Shown: one piece after another, positions 27,301 to 36,276 of the stretch
Position numbering within the stretch: position 1 is the stretch's first letter
Layout of the letters: each line of letters starts with the position of its first letter
Source: Simmondsia chinensis
Lineage: Eukaryota; Streptophyta; Magnoliopsida; Caryophyllales; Simmondsiaceae
NCBI GenBank assembly: GCA_018398585.1
Contig: JAGTTD010000008.1
Location: 3,856,501-3,920,500 of the forward strand
Length of the DNA: 64,000 bases
Reading direction: 5' to 3'
The notes under the pieces: model-generated
What the model was told of the DNA's origin: nothing
What the model saw: only the letters and a program-made list of their open reading frames with translations
The model's database searches: none
Program-made: the position numbers and the translations under genes

Positions 27301-30300
27301 TCGGCTTGTTTGATCCTAATTGTATATCGTAAACTTTTGCAATTGAAGAAACAAATTTCAAGTTTCGTTTGATATTTGCTATTTGAATACTTAGTGTGTT
27401 TTTTTACTTGTTTTGACTGGAAATTCCTAATAATCAAGTGCAGAAGAGAGCAAGATGCCCGTATAGCCTCACAGCTCTTTACCCTAATGGACTCCAATCA
27501 GCCCTCATCTACTGCTTCGCATTTTGTTGTGGTGGCATCGACTAACAGGTTGTTTCATTGCACCCAACATCTCCAGTTTGAGTGTATATGTATTACTTTT
27601 TTGCACATTTGTCGTCTCCTTGATAGTACTTATTATTGTATTTCAGCTGTTTTAGTCGGCGGTAGGAAAATGAGAGACTTCTGCTGAATGGCATTTTTGT
27701 TTCTCTTTTCAAACATTTGATAGAAGGATAAAATTTTCTTCTCTCGGCGCATTGGCTATGGACATTAACGAATTCTAAGATGTCACAAATTCTGCTGCCT
27801 ATATTGACTTTGTAGTGCCATAGGCTGTGTTGTGCTTTTCCTATCACTGTTAAATTTGGCGATGCTTGAAGTTCAGGTGAATGCCAGAATAGACAAGGTT
27901 ATGATACTGAAGTCGTCGATATTTTAATTCTGTTTCCATAATGAATCCGAACCAAATTAATTTCAAATATATGGTCCTGATATCGTACTGAGTGTTGTAT
28001 TCTATTGCTTCTATGTTGTGTTTCCCTATTAGCATTTTCCGCTTGCGTTCAAAAGTTATGTGTGTTCAGAATAGAGATCATCCTTTGGTTTTTCAGCGGA
28101 AGTACTAATTCACAGCTGTGCATTCCATTTATAAGGCAGTATAGAGTTTTCATTTGTGTTTTTTCTTCTCCAAAAACTCGTGAAATGGAGGACATAGGTC
28201 AATACAAAGGCTAAGATGTAGCTCTTGCACTGTATTTTGTGGCTTTGCCTCTTAGTTTCTAACATAAGCAGTGGAAAAAATGTGTTCTATACGTAAAAGA
28301 GGCGATGAGCACCTAGCAACTGTTAATAGATCACTGTGGTCATTTGTACAATGTGTTTTGATGAGTTGCTTTCCTCTATGTCATCTTACATTTCTTTTAG
28401 AATGCAGCAGCGACGCGTTTGTTTAGAAAGTTTAAATTGTTTTTTGGTTCCAGAAAAAAGTATCTTCAATGATAATGTGCTGTTATGATCACCTTTCCTC
28501 CAGCTGATATTTAAACTAACTTGCTATATTGAAAGGATCGATGCCATTGACCCTGCACTGAGAAGATCAGGACGTTTTGATGCAGAAATTGAGGTTTCAA
28601 CACCGTCAGAGGATGAACGTCTTCAAATTCTGAAAGTAAGCTAAAATGATCCTTTACTGAGATGCTTCTTGCCGAGCAGCTGTTTTCTTCTCATAATTGA
28701 TGTTTTGATGCAGATTGGAGATCCGCTTGGTCATAGAGTCATATGTTAATACTGGTTTTGTGTTTTGCAGTTATATACTAGGAAGCTTCCACTTGATCCT
28801 GATGTTGATTTGCAAGCAATCGCTGCATCATGTAATGGATATGTTGGGGCTGATTTGGAAGCTTTATGCCGTGAAGTGCTCATGTCTGCAATGAAAAGGT
28901 CTTCAACTGTAAATGAAGGTGCGGGACTTTTAAGCATAACAATGGATGACTGGAAGCTGGCAAGAACTGTTGTTGGTCCAAGTATAACGAGAGGTGTCTC
29001 TGTGGAAATCCCTAAGGTGTCATGGGAAGATATTGGAGGTCTGAAAGATTTGAAGGTCAGTGCTATCTACGATCACGTTTCTGCTTTAATCCAGGTCAGG
29101 GCTTGTCCCGAGATGTTAGGGGCTCAAAGTAAGTTTGACCGATGGACTCTCTTTTTGGCAATCGAACTGCCTAGACCAAGTTAAGTACACCTCGTATACA
29201 TAGCATCCTTCTCTGAAAATCTTAAGTGTGCCTAATTTCTCCTTAGTGTTTTTAGTTTTCGTTTACGGGAGTGTCCAAGTGGCTCAATAGTTCCAGTCTC
29301 CAAGCTCAAAACCCCAGGAACTGCCTAACTTGGCGTTGGGTTGCCTGAATTTGTTTCGTTTGGGTGTAGTGTAAGCTAGGTGACACTGAGGTTGGTGAGT
29401 TTTAAGGGTTATCCTGTAACATGCTGCTTATATTAATATATATCATTTTGGATGCCCATGTGTGCACTATCTGCCACAGTAAACTTCACAACGCACTCTA
29501 GCATGGTTTACATACATAGATTGTTCAAGTAAAATATCCGTAAATTTAGTGTCTGGAGAAATCGTGTAAAAGTGATTTATGTAAACTTATGCTAAGGTAA
29601 ATACAAGAAGAATGGCAGATTTAGTAACTTGTACCTTGGATACGTGTTATTTGATTGTTCAAATTGATATTTTCTACATTCATAAGATTATACTATATTT
29701 CTCAGACACTTTTTTACTCCGTCCAAATGATGATTCCTTACAGAAAAAGCTCAGACAGGCAGTTGAGTGGCCTATTAAACATTCTTTGGGATTTTCAAGG
29801 ATGGGTATATCACCTCATCATGGGATTCTTCTGCATGGACCTCCAGGTTGCTCAAAAACTACTCTAGCTAAAGCTGCAGCTCACGCGGCCCAAGCTTCAT
29901 TTTTCTCCTTAAGGTTGTAATCTCATCCTTTCTTCAAAGACGAACTGTTTCACATGGACCACTACAAGGCCCCCTGATGAGTGGGGAAAAGAAACGAAAA
30001 TTTAACATGAGGAAGTTATATCCTTGCATATGATATTGACCGAATTGCCAAACTCAAGATATCTGATTGTCAATTGTGGTTCTTCATCCTTTTCCATGAT
30101 GGGTTGCCTATTTCTTGTTGAATAACGCCATTCTAATCACGTCAATTGCTTGTTGTTCTACAACATATTCAATTCTATATATTGTGAGCTCCTATATACC
30201 TGTACATGCAACAACAACAACAACAAACCATGTGCCTCAAGAGCTCCCACATATGCAGGGTCTTAGGGGGAGGGTGGGATGTACGCAGCCTTACCTCTTT

Positions 30301-33300
30301 AGCGTGCTACCCTAAAGGGAGGTTGTGTTCGAGGATACATCTACATGATGATGCTGAAATAATTACTGTGCATTTTTCCTATATGCTAGATTGTCAATAT
30401 TTGGCATCGCTATGGTGCATGTAATATAATGGCATAATTTGTGGTGAACACACTATTGGGAGAGACTCATCCACCAAGGGTAGTAAACGAGCTGAGTAGA
30501 GCACCCCCTTGTTGGAACTCAAGCTGGATAAGCGTTATCAGTCTTTCGAACCTTTGTTCGAGCTCAGTTCGATAAGATTTTAGTGTATAGGATACTTGGC
30601 TTAGCTCTTTGGCCTCATGGAGTCGATCGAGCTCTTTATTGAGCCAAGCTAAGCTCATTATCGAGCTCATAATAGAGCCCAGCATGTTGTCAAGTCGAGA
30701 TTGTCATGGAGTCAAGCTTGCTATCGAGTTGAGCTGTTTGAGTTACTTTCGAGCCATTAACGAATCATTTTTGAGATCAATAGATAATATTAACTATTAA
30801 TGAGCCCTTAACGAGCTTTTAATGAATTCTTAACAGACTCTTACCGAGCTTTTAACAAGCCCTTATCAAATTGTTCTAAAGGTTGATGAGTGGAGAACTT
30901 GCTCATCAAACTTGACTCGTTAAGCTTATCGAGCCTGCTCGAATTCGGCTCGATAAACCATCAAACCCCAATAATGAACACGAATAAACTGTAGTCAATT
31001 TCGAACACGAGTTATTCAATGAATGTTTGGTTTGTTTACACCCCTACATTCACCTATCCACCTTTTCTGATACAAATTATATGACCTCAGAAATTGTGAT
31101 GGCTTACTTCTAGAAGGATTCAATTTTTGCATTTTGCGGTGCCGCAAACTGCAAGACTGGTATAAAATAGAATTATCTGATCTATATTCTGGAAAGTTTT
31201 GTTTTTGGACTTCTTGGTGTTATGGTCCGAAATGCATTTCTGGGGATAAATTTACCAGCTTGTGATCTTCAGGAGAGGTTTGTCCTGACTTACAATGAAT
31301 AATCACTTTCTAGAATTAATATTGTGTTTTACAATTAGTGGTGCAGAATTGTATTCAATGTATGTTGGAGAAGGCGAGGCTTTGTTGCGCAACACCTTCA
31401 AGAGAGCTCGGCTTGCAGCACCAAGCATAATCTTCTTTGATGAAGCTGATGTTATTGCTGCCAGAAGGTTTTAATTCTACCCTTAAATCCTTCCTCCCTC
31501 CAAACAACTGTACTTGCCAAAGAGGATTAGGCAATAATATGATTTCGACTGGGCCTTTGCTTATTTCAACATATAACATTTTTCTTACGGAAATTTTCTC
31601 TTTACAAAACATTTTCAAGTAAAGTTCTTTTCCCTTAAAAATTTGTCTTTCTAACTAAAGAATATGGTTTCCATTCTATGAATTTATATGGGGTTCACGT
31701 TTGGTCAAGTTGAAGTTGAAGTGAAGTATATTGTGTGAAATTACCGTAGAAAATGCCTTCCCCTTCATGAAAGAAAATGTCTTGTCCTTTCATTGAGGGA
31801 AATCAATTTCCCCTAAATGGAAGAGAACGGTTTCAGTGTTGTAGTTGTTTTGGAGCTATGCAAAAAAACAATCGAATGAACAAAAGGAGCCTCTTAGGTT
31901 ACATAAAATACCGACCTCCATTGTCATAGATCTTTGCTGTGGATATTGGTTTGTGAAACGTCGTAGTTTTAATCTGCGGTTCCTGCCAAAAGTTAATCTA
32001 ATCGAACTTACTCCTTTGCAGAGGTGGGAGTTCCAGTGGCAATATTTCAGTTGGAGAGAGACTTTTATCAACTTTGTTGACAGAAATGGATGGATTAGAA
32101 GAAGCAAAAGTATGCAATAAATCTTGGACTACTTCAAAATTTTCCTTCATATTTTTGTAGATAAGGGGCAGGGCTGGTCCTGGGATTTCAGGGGCCTAAG
32201 CAAGTTTGATCGATGGGCCTTTTCTCGGTAACCTAGGTTGTCCATACTAACTTAATCATATGTCGAATAGTCCACTTTATATTATAATACGAGTGTTATT
32301 TTTTCTTTTTTTATTTCATTTCTTCCAGCTTGATCGGTTTCTGAGTCTGGTCATTTCTTTCACAGGGAATTCTTGTTCTAGCTGCCACCAACCGTCCTCA
32401 TGCAATCGACCCTGCACTTATGCGCCCTGGTCGCTTTGATCTGGTAAAATCTCTTTTACTATTCGATAATATCCCAAATACATGTATGCGGAGCTATATT
32501 TTCCATAGGAGTTTTCTTTGTCCATACAAAATATAATGAACAATTGAAAAGAAGCTTGATGCTCTCCTATAGATCCATATGCAGAAATAAATGTGTAGAT
32601 GCTGGGGTGGGATTATGTATTATCTATCATGTTTCAGTATTAGCCTCTTCGGATAAAAGTAAGAGATGATCGCGTATATCTAATCATTCCTGAAGGTGTT
32701 AGCTCGCGCAGCTGATTAAGTCTCTGAAAAGTGGTACCCAGAAACCTGTGATCGAATCTCGCCTTTCATTATAGGGAAAGGGGTTTAGGGGATGGTTTGT
32801 ACAGCCCATGTGACTTTCTTATTGTATATGAAAAAATATCTAATCGTTCCTACGCCACACATGGTTAGGAGTCAGATTACCTATTCTCAACGGTCTTGTT
32901 ACCGTGCAGGTGCTTTATGTTCCGCCACCTGATCTAGAAGCTCGATACGAGATACTTCATGTTCACACAAGGAACATGAAGTTGGGGGACGATGTTGATC
33001 TTAAACAAATAGCAGAAGACACCGACTTATTCACAGGGGCTGAGCTTGAAGGCCTCTGCAGAGAAGCAGGAATAGTAGCTCTAAGGGAAGAGATATCCGC
33101 CACTGTTGTACATCACCGGCACTTTCAGACTGTCAAGAGTTCACTGAAGCCTGCCTTGACGAGCGAAGAAGTTGATGCTTATGCTTGCTTCTCGAAGAAC
33201 TCCGATGCTCAGGCTCGGGACTGGGATCGAGATCAGCAGCTGGGTTGGGATCAGGTTCAGAGTCACAGGAAAAGCCCTTTGAGTCTGGTTGGTTCACCAA

Positions 33301-33401
33301 GTTTTCTCAAAATTGGTGTTTTAAGTTTGTTGGTATTTGGTGTTGCAAAGTTCTTCCCATGGCATGGAGATTACAAGGTGACCAAAAATACAGCCACTTA
33401 A
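13118..33401 (+). CDS. CDC48B: CDC48B-like tandem AAA ATPase, 12 coding exons, 629 aa
   Basis: Exons: 13118-13309, 15056-15100, 19247-19302, 19447-19596, 27444-27548, 28536-28635, 28771-29055, 29744-29913, 31339-31467, 32022-32109, 32366-32443, 32910-33401. All introns are GT-AG and all phases agree, giving 1890 nt. The protein has two AAA modules. D1 has Walker A GPPGTGK (73-79, split from the following Thr by intron 2), Walker B VIFIDEID (132-139), sensor-1 STN (180-182) and RRSGR (192-196). D2 has an unusual Walker A GPPGCSKT (343-350), Walker B IIFFDEAD (398-405) and MRPGRF (459-464). A hydrophobic stretch lies at about 599-616. The family uses ATP to unfold or extract substrates; the exact plant role is not evident. 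Length and motif order fit Arabidopsis CDC48B, a shorter CDC48 relative lacking the N domain. Introns 1, 2, 4, 8 and 11 carry transposons, and intron 4 is 7.8 kb. No break in the frame was found. Confidence 0.92.
13880..14817 (+). mobile_element. 5'-truncated RTE-type LINE in intron 1
   Basis: TSDs GGGCTATCGGAATTC (13865-13879) and GGGCTATTGGAATTC (14818-14832), 14 of 15 matching, bound the insertion. The frame at 14084-14443 encodes the C-terminal part of a plant RTE-type LINE polyprotein ([39 protein letters not shown]). The 3' end has a conserved CCCCAGAAACAGCCTC block and a (TTG)n tail instead of poly(A), as in RTE elements. Confidence 0.85.
15274..17392 (-). mobile_element. 5'-truncated RTE-type LINE in intron 2
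   Basis: Antisense to the host gene. TSDs TTAGCAATTGAATAG (15259-15273) and TTAGCAGTTGAATAG (17393-17407) match at 14 of 15 positions. On the minus strand, relics include [13 protein letters not shown] (about 17043-17306) and an RT fragment [16 protein letters not shown]...[20 protein letters not shown] (16433-16687). These are followed by the C-terminal region near 15729-16010 and a (TTG)n tail, seen as (CAA)n at 15274. A 34-base G run (15340-15373) interrupts the conserved 3' UTR. Several frameshifts make it inactive. Confidence 0.85.
17408..18660. other. Intron 2 filler, AT-rich
   Basis: No gene. 17700-17890 is A-rich with repeated AAAATCACA words. 18240-18440 carries AAGTAGAAG and AAAGCACAGCCAAACATGCCC words reminiscent of the end of a small DNA element, but the other end was not identified. 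Confidence 0.3.
18688..19037 (+). mobile_element. Probable TRIM (miniature LTR retrotransposon) in intron 2
   Basis: Two related segments of about 125-135 bp (18688-18822 and 18914-19037) share CTTATGTGATG, TTTCT.TCC and GGTGGAATTAGG words in the same order and orientation. The first is followed by ATGGTATTAAA, a decayed form of the initiator-Met primer site. The second is preceded by TTTGAGGGGG, a polypurine tract. The total length of about 350 bp with an 80-90 bp interior fits a TRIM. Ends are approximate and no TSD was found. Confidence 0.55.
19879..20010 (-). mobile_element. RTE LINE 3'-tail fragment in intron 4
   Basis: On the minus strand it reads CCCCAGAAACAGTCTC, then the CCTGTAGGGGTAAGGCTGCGTACAT block, then a short TTGTTATTGG tail. 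This is the same 3' UTR as the larger RTE elements, and only about 130 bp are left. Confidence 0.65.
20133..20932 (-). repeat. 3' LTR of the antisense copia element
   Basis: 800 bp. On the minus strand it starts TGTTGGAAAAATG and ends TTAGTTAATA, where the 5' copy ends TTAGTTAACA. The (TA)n run at 20636-20654 is longer than in the other copy. Confidence 0.9.
21548..22355 (-). pseudogene. Copia RNase H region (broken)
   Basis: 22356-21957 and 21841-21548 encode the end of RT and the RNase H domain ([58 protein letters not shown]). A stop near 21957 and a 22-base C run followed by nine A (21808-21838) break it. The C-terminal LADP...VHE ending is the part also preserved in the LARD-like element. 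Confidence 0.85.
22364..23135. mobile_element. Non-autonomous hAT element inside the copia RT region
   Basis: 12-bp perfect terminal inverted repeats TAGGGGTGTTCA / TGAACACCCCTA, flanked by the 8-bp TSD CTCAACAT (22356-22363 and 23136-23143). Subterminal regions at both ends are packed with CGGTCCGGTC words. The interior is AT-rich with a CACC-rich patch and no transposase. Removing it and one TSD copy would rejoin the copia frame. Confidence 0.92.
23144..23852 (-). pseudogene. Copia reverse transcriptase domain (broken)
   Basis: 23852-23421 encodes the N-terminal RT ([66 protein letters not shown]). 23354-23144 encodes the catalytic part with the YVDD-equivalent [11 protein letters not shown] frameshift lies between them near 23400, and the hAT element follows at once. 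Confidence 0.9.
23825..24544 (-). pseudogene. Copia integrase C-terminal to RT linker (broken)
   Basis: Two frames (24544-24344 and 24310-23825) cover the end of integrase ([28 protein letters not shown]) and the variable linker ([39 protein letters not shown]). A stop lies at about 24344. Confidence 0.8.
24486..25919 (-). pseudogene. Copia gag C terminus, zinc knuckle, protease, integrase core
   Basis: A 477-codon frame: gag with a CX2CX4HX4C zinc knuckle ([14 protein letters not shown], near 25490-25535), retropepsin with DTGATRHIC (near 25360), gag-pre-integrase ([14 protein letters not shown]), and the integrase core with HTDFGDF, the SDKGGEY block and the catalytic-Glu region CPQSNGTIE. 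It stops at 24486, inside integrase. Confidence 0.92.
26021..26275 (-). pseudogene. Copia gag N terminus
   Basis: ATG at 26275, 40 bases downstream (minus sense) of the 5' LTR edge. It encodes [20 protein letters not shown], typical of the gag start in this family. It ends at a stop at 26021 and continues in another frame from about 25919. Confidence 0.82.
26315..27126 (-). repeat. 5' LTR of the antisense copia element
   Basis: 812 bp. It begins TGTTGGAAAAATG (minus sense) and ends TTAGTTAACA. It is close to the 3' copy, with scattered substitutions and short indels, suggesting a moderately old insertion; identity was not computed. Confidence 0.9.
27132..27443 (+). other. Intron 4 remainder
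   Basis: Ordinary AT-rich intron sequence between the copia TSD and exon 5. No feature was recognised. Confidence 0.5.
29268..29430 (+). mobile_element. Possible tRNA-derived SINE in intron 7
   Basis: CCAAGTGGCTCAATAGTTCC resembles a Pol III A box and AGCTCAAAACCCC about 30 bp later resembles a B box, followed by a non-tRNA body. No TSD was found, so this is tentative. Confidence 0.35.
30200..30345 (-). mobile_element. RTE LINE 3'-tail fragment in intron 8
   Basis: (CAACAA)n at 30209-30227 followed by CCTCAAGAGCTCC, GATGTACGCAGCCTTACC and CCCTAAAGGGAGG: the reverse complement of the RTE 3' UTR and its (TTG)n tail. Confidence 0.7.
30476..31046. mobile_element. Non-autonomous hAT element in intron 8
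   Basis: Degenerate terminal inverted repeats (AAGGGTAGTAAAC against TAGGGGTGTAAAC) with 8-bp flanks CATCCACC (30468-30475) and CATTCACC (31047-31054), 7 of 8 matching. The body is rich in dispersed GAGCT, TCGAGC and AACGAGC words. No transposase. Confidence 0.72.
32692..32835 (+). mobile_element. tRNA-derived SINE in intron 11
   Basis: TSDs ATATCTAATCATTCCT (32676-32691) and ATATCTAATCGTTCCT (32836-32851), 15 of 16. The head contains a Pol III A box (TAGCTCGCGCAGCTGATTAAG region near 32700) and a B box (GTGATCGAATC near 32752), then a short unrelated body and a TATGAAAAA tail. Length 144 bp. Confidence 0.8.
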
Positions 33402-34518
33402 GTTAGATACCCGTTTGAATAACTACATGATAGAAATGATTGGATGAGTTATATTCATTTATGATAAACGAATTGGGTAATGTTATTGCCTACTAAAAAA
33501 TGTTAAATGTCGGAGTAACTTTTTAAAATTTTATAGGTATTATTCATTATAAGTCAATATTATTATTCTGTTAATATTTTTTATCCTGGTGTTGTGAGTT
33601 GTATTCGATACTCATCTAAGTTTTGAGTGTATCTAATGGCATTGTTCTATGTATCATATTGCACTCTGTGTGCGTGTTGAGAACATCTCGTTTGGAGCTG
33701 TTCATAGGTCTCTAGTAACTGATTGAGTTGAACCGAAGCACAGCAAGCCTAAACGAGTCTAAATGAGCCAATCTCCATATATTTTTGTTGCTATATTAAA
33801 GTGCTCCTCTTTTCTGATCAGACACTTCAAATTTGGAAAAGATACTTTTTTCAAGAAGAAAGAACATGTTTTTCCAAGAAAAAAAGTTCAACTAAACAAG
33901 TTATAATGTAACATTCGATCCTTGGACTTTCATGTTAAAGCATCAGACACTATGTCCTAAAAGAAATTATCTCGTTACAAACTTAATTCAAGAAGAATAA
34001 CTACTACATTTCAACAAAAGAGATAAGAGTATAACAAGAAATAATTCTCTTTTGATAAAATTTCTAACTTCTTAATACAACTTTCTTAACAAGTACACAC
34101 ATAAATACAAAGAATTTGACATATTTTAGTTTACGCAAAAACGAAACATTATTTAAAAAATGTTACATTTCTCTCGACATGGTTGAAGACGAGTGCCCTT
34201 CTATGTACTAATGTGGAGCATCAACTTAATTTTAAAAAGCGATCTTAAACCTGTAATTATCGAACAAAAAAAAAAAAGAACCGTTTTACACCTGTGCTTA
34301 ATTTTGGTCATGAAGTTTGTTCTTCAGTTCTACTTCACAATGATCTGCAGGAAGAGCGTTAAGGGTCAAAATTCTTCAGATTAAAACAACAAATCCATCT
34401 CTATTTATTACTTTTTTTTAACATAATGTAAGAAGTTTGCAGAAGTTGCACAATAGGACAACTCTTCCCAAATGCCATAAATCCCAGCATCCTAGATAAA
34501 GGCGAGATTCGATCCTAA
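33402..34518. other. Intergenic, 3' side of the CDC48B-like gene
   Basis: This holds the likely 3' UTR of the CDC48B-like gene in its first few hundred bases and then AT-rich sequence. No further gene was recognised. Confidence 0.4.
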
Positions 34519-34857
34519 GGCCTTGTTTGGTTGCTACATGAATTGAATTCCTGCGGAAAGTTCTCTATTTCATGCGAATACAATTCCCGTGTCAACTTCT
34601 TAAAAAGTAGGTAAAATATTTTTGATTGCTGGGATGCGAAATAGAAATTTCTTAGGAAGGATAGTTAAAAACTAACAAATTAGAACTTACTGGGGGGAGA
34701 GGGGGGTAGGTAACTTGCATTTTGAAAGAAATTGAAAATTACTTACCAATTTTTACTTCCCTCATTTCAGCCTACTACCTACCAACCAAACAAGAGCTAG
34801 AATCTGTACTTCCTATAATTTTCTATTTTTCTGTCTTCCTAAATACCAAACGAGGTC
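34519..34857. mobile_element. Tourist-like (PIF/Harbinger) miniature element
   Basis: Terminal inverted repeats GGCCTTGTTTGGT / ACCAAACGAGGTC with TSD TAA (34516-34518 and 34858-34860). The non-coding body of about 340 bp contains repeated AACTTAC and TACCTACC words. TAA target duplication and GG...TGTTTGG ends are characteristic of Tourist elements. Confidence 0.8.
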
Positions 34858-34860
34858 TAA

Positions 34861-35661
34861 GTCTCAACTACCATCCCCGTAGACTTTTTCAACTGATCCA
34901 GCTAGCACCTTCCCTACAAATTCATCAATATACCACACAAGTTTGGACTTGGGACCTTTTTCTTTTTTCTATTTTTTAATAACCGTGGTGCCAAGGACAA
35001 CTTACCCAATGGGTGGCCCCTAAGGAGTTGTTTACATCCGGCGAGAAATTTAAATCGAACCCTAATGTATCATGAGAGGTGAAGTTCAAACGTCTTACCA
35101 CTTTAGCTAACTCATGAATTTTTTTTTTTTTTTTTTTTTTTAGAATTTATTACTTAGATAATATAATGTTTTAATAAGTAAAATAACAATTTAAGAATTT
35201 TTTCACTCAGAACCTTTGAAATTTAGAAATTTTAACAATTAAGTACCCTATGTTGAAATCAGTAGATTTCTGTTGGAAAAAGCTGACCCTAAACATTCAA
35301 TAATATATAAGCACCCTTTATCAGAATTTGATAACTTTTTTCTTAAGAGTGCTGACATCACATGTGATTGAAACAATAAATAGTCATCTTCCATCATAAT
35401 CTGGCAAATGTTTACAATAATGCCCTAAATTTTCACTAAACTAATGTCATAGCTCACATATATTTTATCATATATACGCCACATCAAACATTTCTTCCAA
35501 AACCGACTTGATTCTGACAAAATTTCAACGGATTGCGGCATAGGTTACCAAGGTGACAATTTTTAGACCGCACATTACCTTAATACATGCATTCAAATGT
35601 CAGAATATTCAAGTGATAAATGCTCAAAACTCAAGATACCTAAGTGATAAATTTTCTTTTA
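34861..35661. other. Intergenic, decayed repeats
   Basis: No gene. It includes a T22 run (35119-35140). 35200-35660 has a TTAAGTACCCTA / AGATACCTAAGTGATAA pairing like that of the Mutator-type element at 41171-41730; this is probably a degraded copy. Confidence 0.35.
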
Positions 35662-35939
35662 TTTTACAGAGGATAAATACCATAGAGGCCCCCTAAACTA
35701 CTTATCGAAATCAAATTGACCCCCTGAACTTTAATTTCATCAAAGATACTTTCCTGAACTTTGATTACATTAGAAGTTGGGCATGATCAAATTGGTTTGA
35801 TTAACATTTCACGAAGTGTCTGATGAAATTAAAGGTAGAGAGGGCGACATTGATTTTAACCGATAGTTTAGACTTCTTCGACAAAACTAAAAGTTTAAAG
35901 GGTCACTTTGACTTTGACTAATAGTTCAAGGGTCTCTAT

Positions 35940-36197
35940 ACCTAAGAGGGTACCAACACGCAAGCACCGGATCCCATTAGAACTTCGAAATTAAGCGTGC
36001 TTGGACAAGAATAGTACCAAGATGGGTGACCTCCTGGGAAGTCCTCGTGTTGCATCCCTCAAGTTGAGGGTTCTTGGAAACAGCCTCTTGCTACCCTGAA
36101 GGGGGGAGATAAGTACACAACCCGTCCCCCCCCCCCCCAAAAAAAAAAAAAAACCCTACTTAGGCGGAAACCCTTGAGGCACTGGGAATGTTGCTTT
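35940..36197 (+). mobile_element. SINE with 5S rRNA-derived head and RTE LINE-derived tail
   Basis: Flanks TAGTTCAAGGGTCTCTAT (35922-35939) and TAGTTCGAGGGTCTCTAT (36198-36215) form an 18-bp TSD with one mismatch. 35951-36060 is recognisably plant 5S rRNA lacking about the first ten bases. It includes the internal promoter A box (TTAAGCGTGCTTGG, 35991-36004) and C box (GATGGGTGACCTCCTGGGAA, from 36021), and it ends at the 5S 3' terminus (CATCCCTC). From 36061 the sequence is the RTE 3' UTR: GGAAACAGCCTC, CTACCCTGAAGGGG, GAGGCACTGGGA and a degraded TTG tail. A C13-A15 run (36126-36153) interrupts the tail. The structure is that of a SINE3-type element using a LINE tail for mobilisation. Confidence 0.82.
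35951..36060 (+). pseudogene. 5S rRNA-like sequence (SINE head)
   Basis: About 110 bases align by eye with plant 5S rRNA (GCACCGGATCCCAT, TTAAGCGTGCTTGG, GGGTGACCTCCTGGGAAGTCC, CTCGTGTTGCATCCCTC). The first bases are missing or changed and several positions differ in the middle. There is no array, spacer or T-run terminator, and it lies inside a retroposed unit, so it is not a functional 5S gene. Confidence 0.88.
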
Positions 36198-36276
36198 TAG
36201 TTCGAGGGTCTCTATGATATTTATCCTTTTAAAGACGTATTGTGTACCTTTTATAGCTTGTGCCACAACTTGTTGA

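Larger units (their letters stand above)
35671..36226. mobile_element. Mutator-type miniature foldback element carrying a nested SINE
   Basis: Ends GGATAAATACCATAGAGG and CTCTATGATATTTATCC are inverted repeats. Nine-base flanks TTTTACAGA (35662-35670) and TTTTAAAGA (36227-36235) match at 8 of 9, the TSD size of Mutator-like elements. Arms carry the CCCCTAAACTA / TTTAATTTCATCAAAGA unit seen at 5560-6720. The right arm is interrupted by the 258-bp SINE. Confidence 0.7.

Noticed and set aside
29056..29184. Extension of exon 7 through the donor at 29056
   Set aside because: The frame stays open to 29184, but the next AAA residues resume at 29744 in phase and the donor GTCAGT is good, so the extension is intron.
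35951..36060. Functional 5S rRNA gene
   Set aside because: It lacks the first bases, has several changes, no array or terminator, and sits inside an 18-bp TSD with a LINE tail.
35940..36197. Cassandra-type LTR element (which also carries 5S sequence)
   Set aside because: No second LTR, primer site or polypurine tract. The 18-bp TSD and RTE tail indicate LINE-type retroposition.
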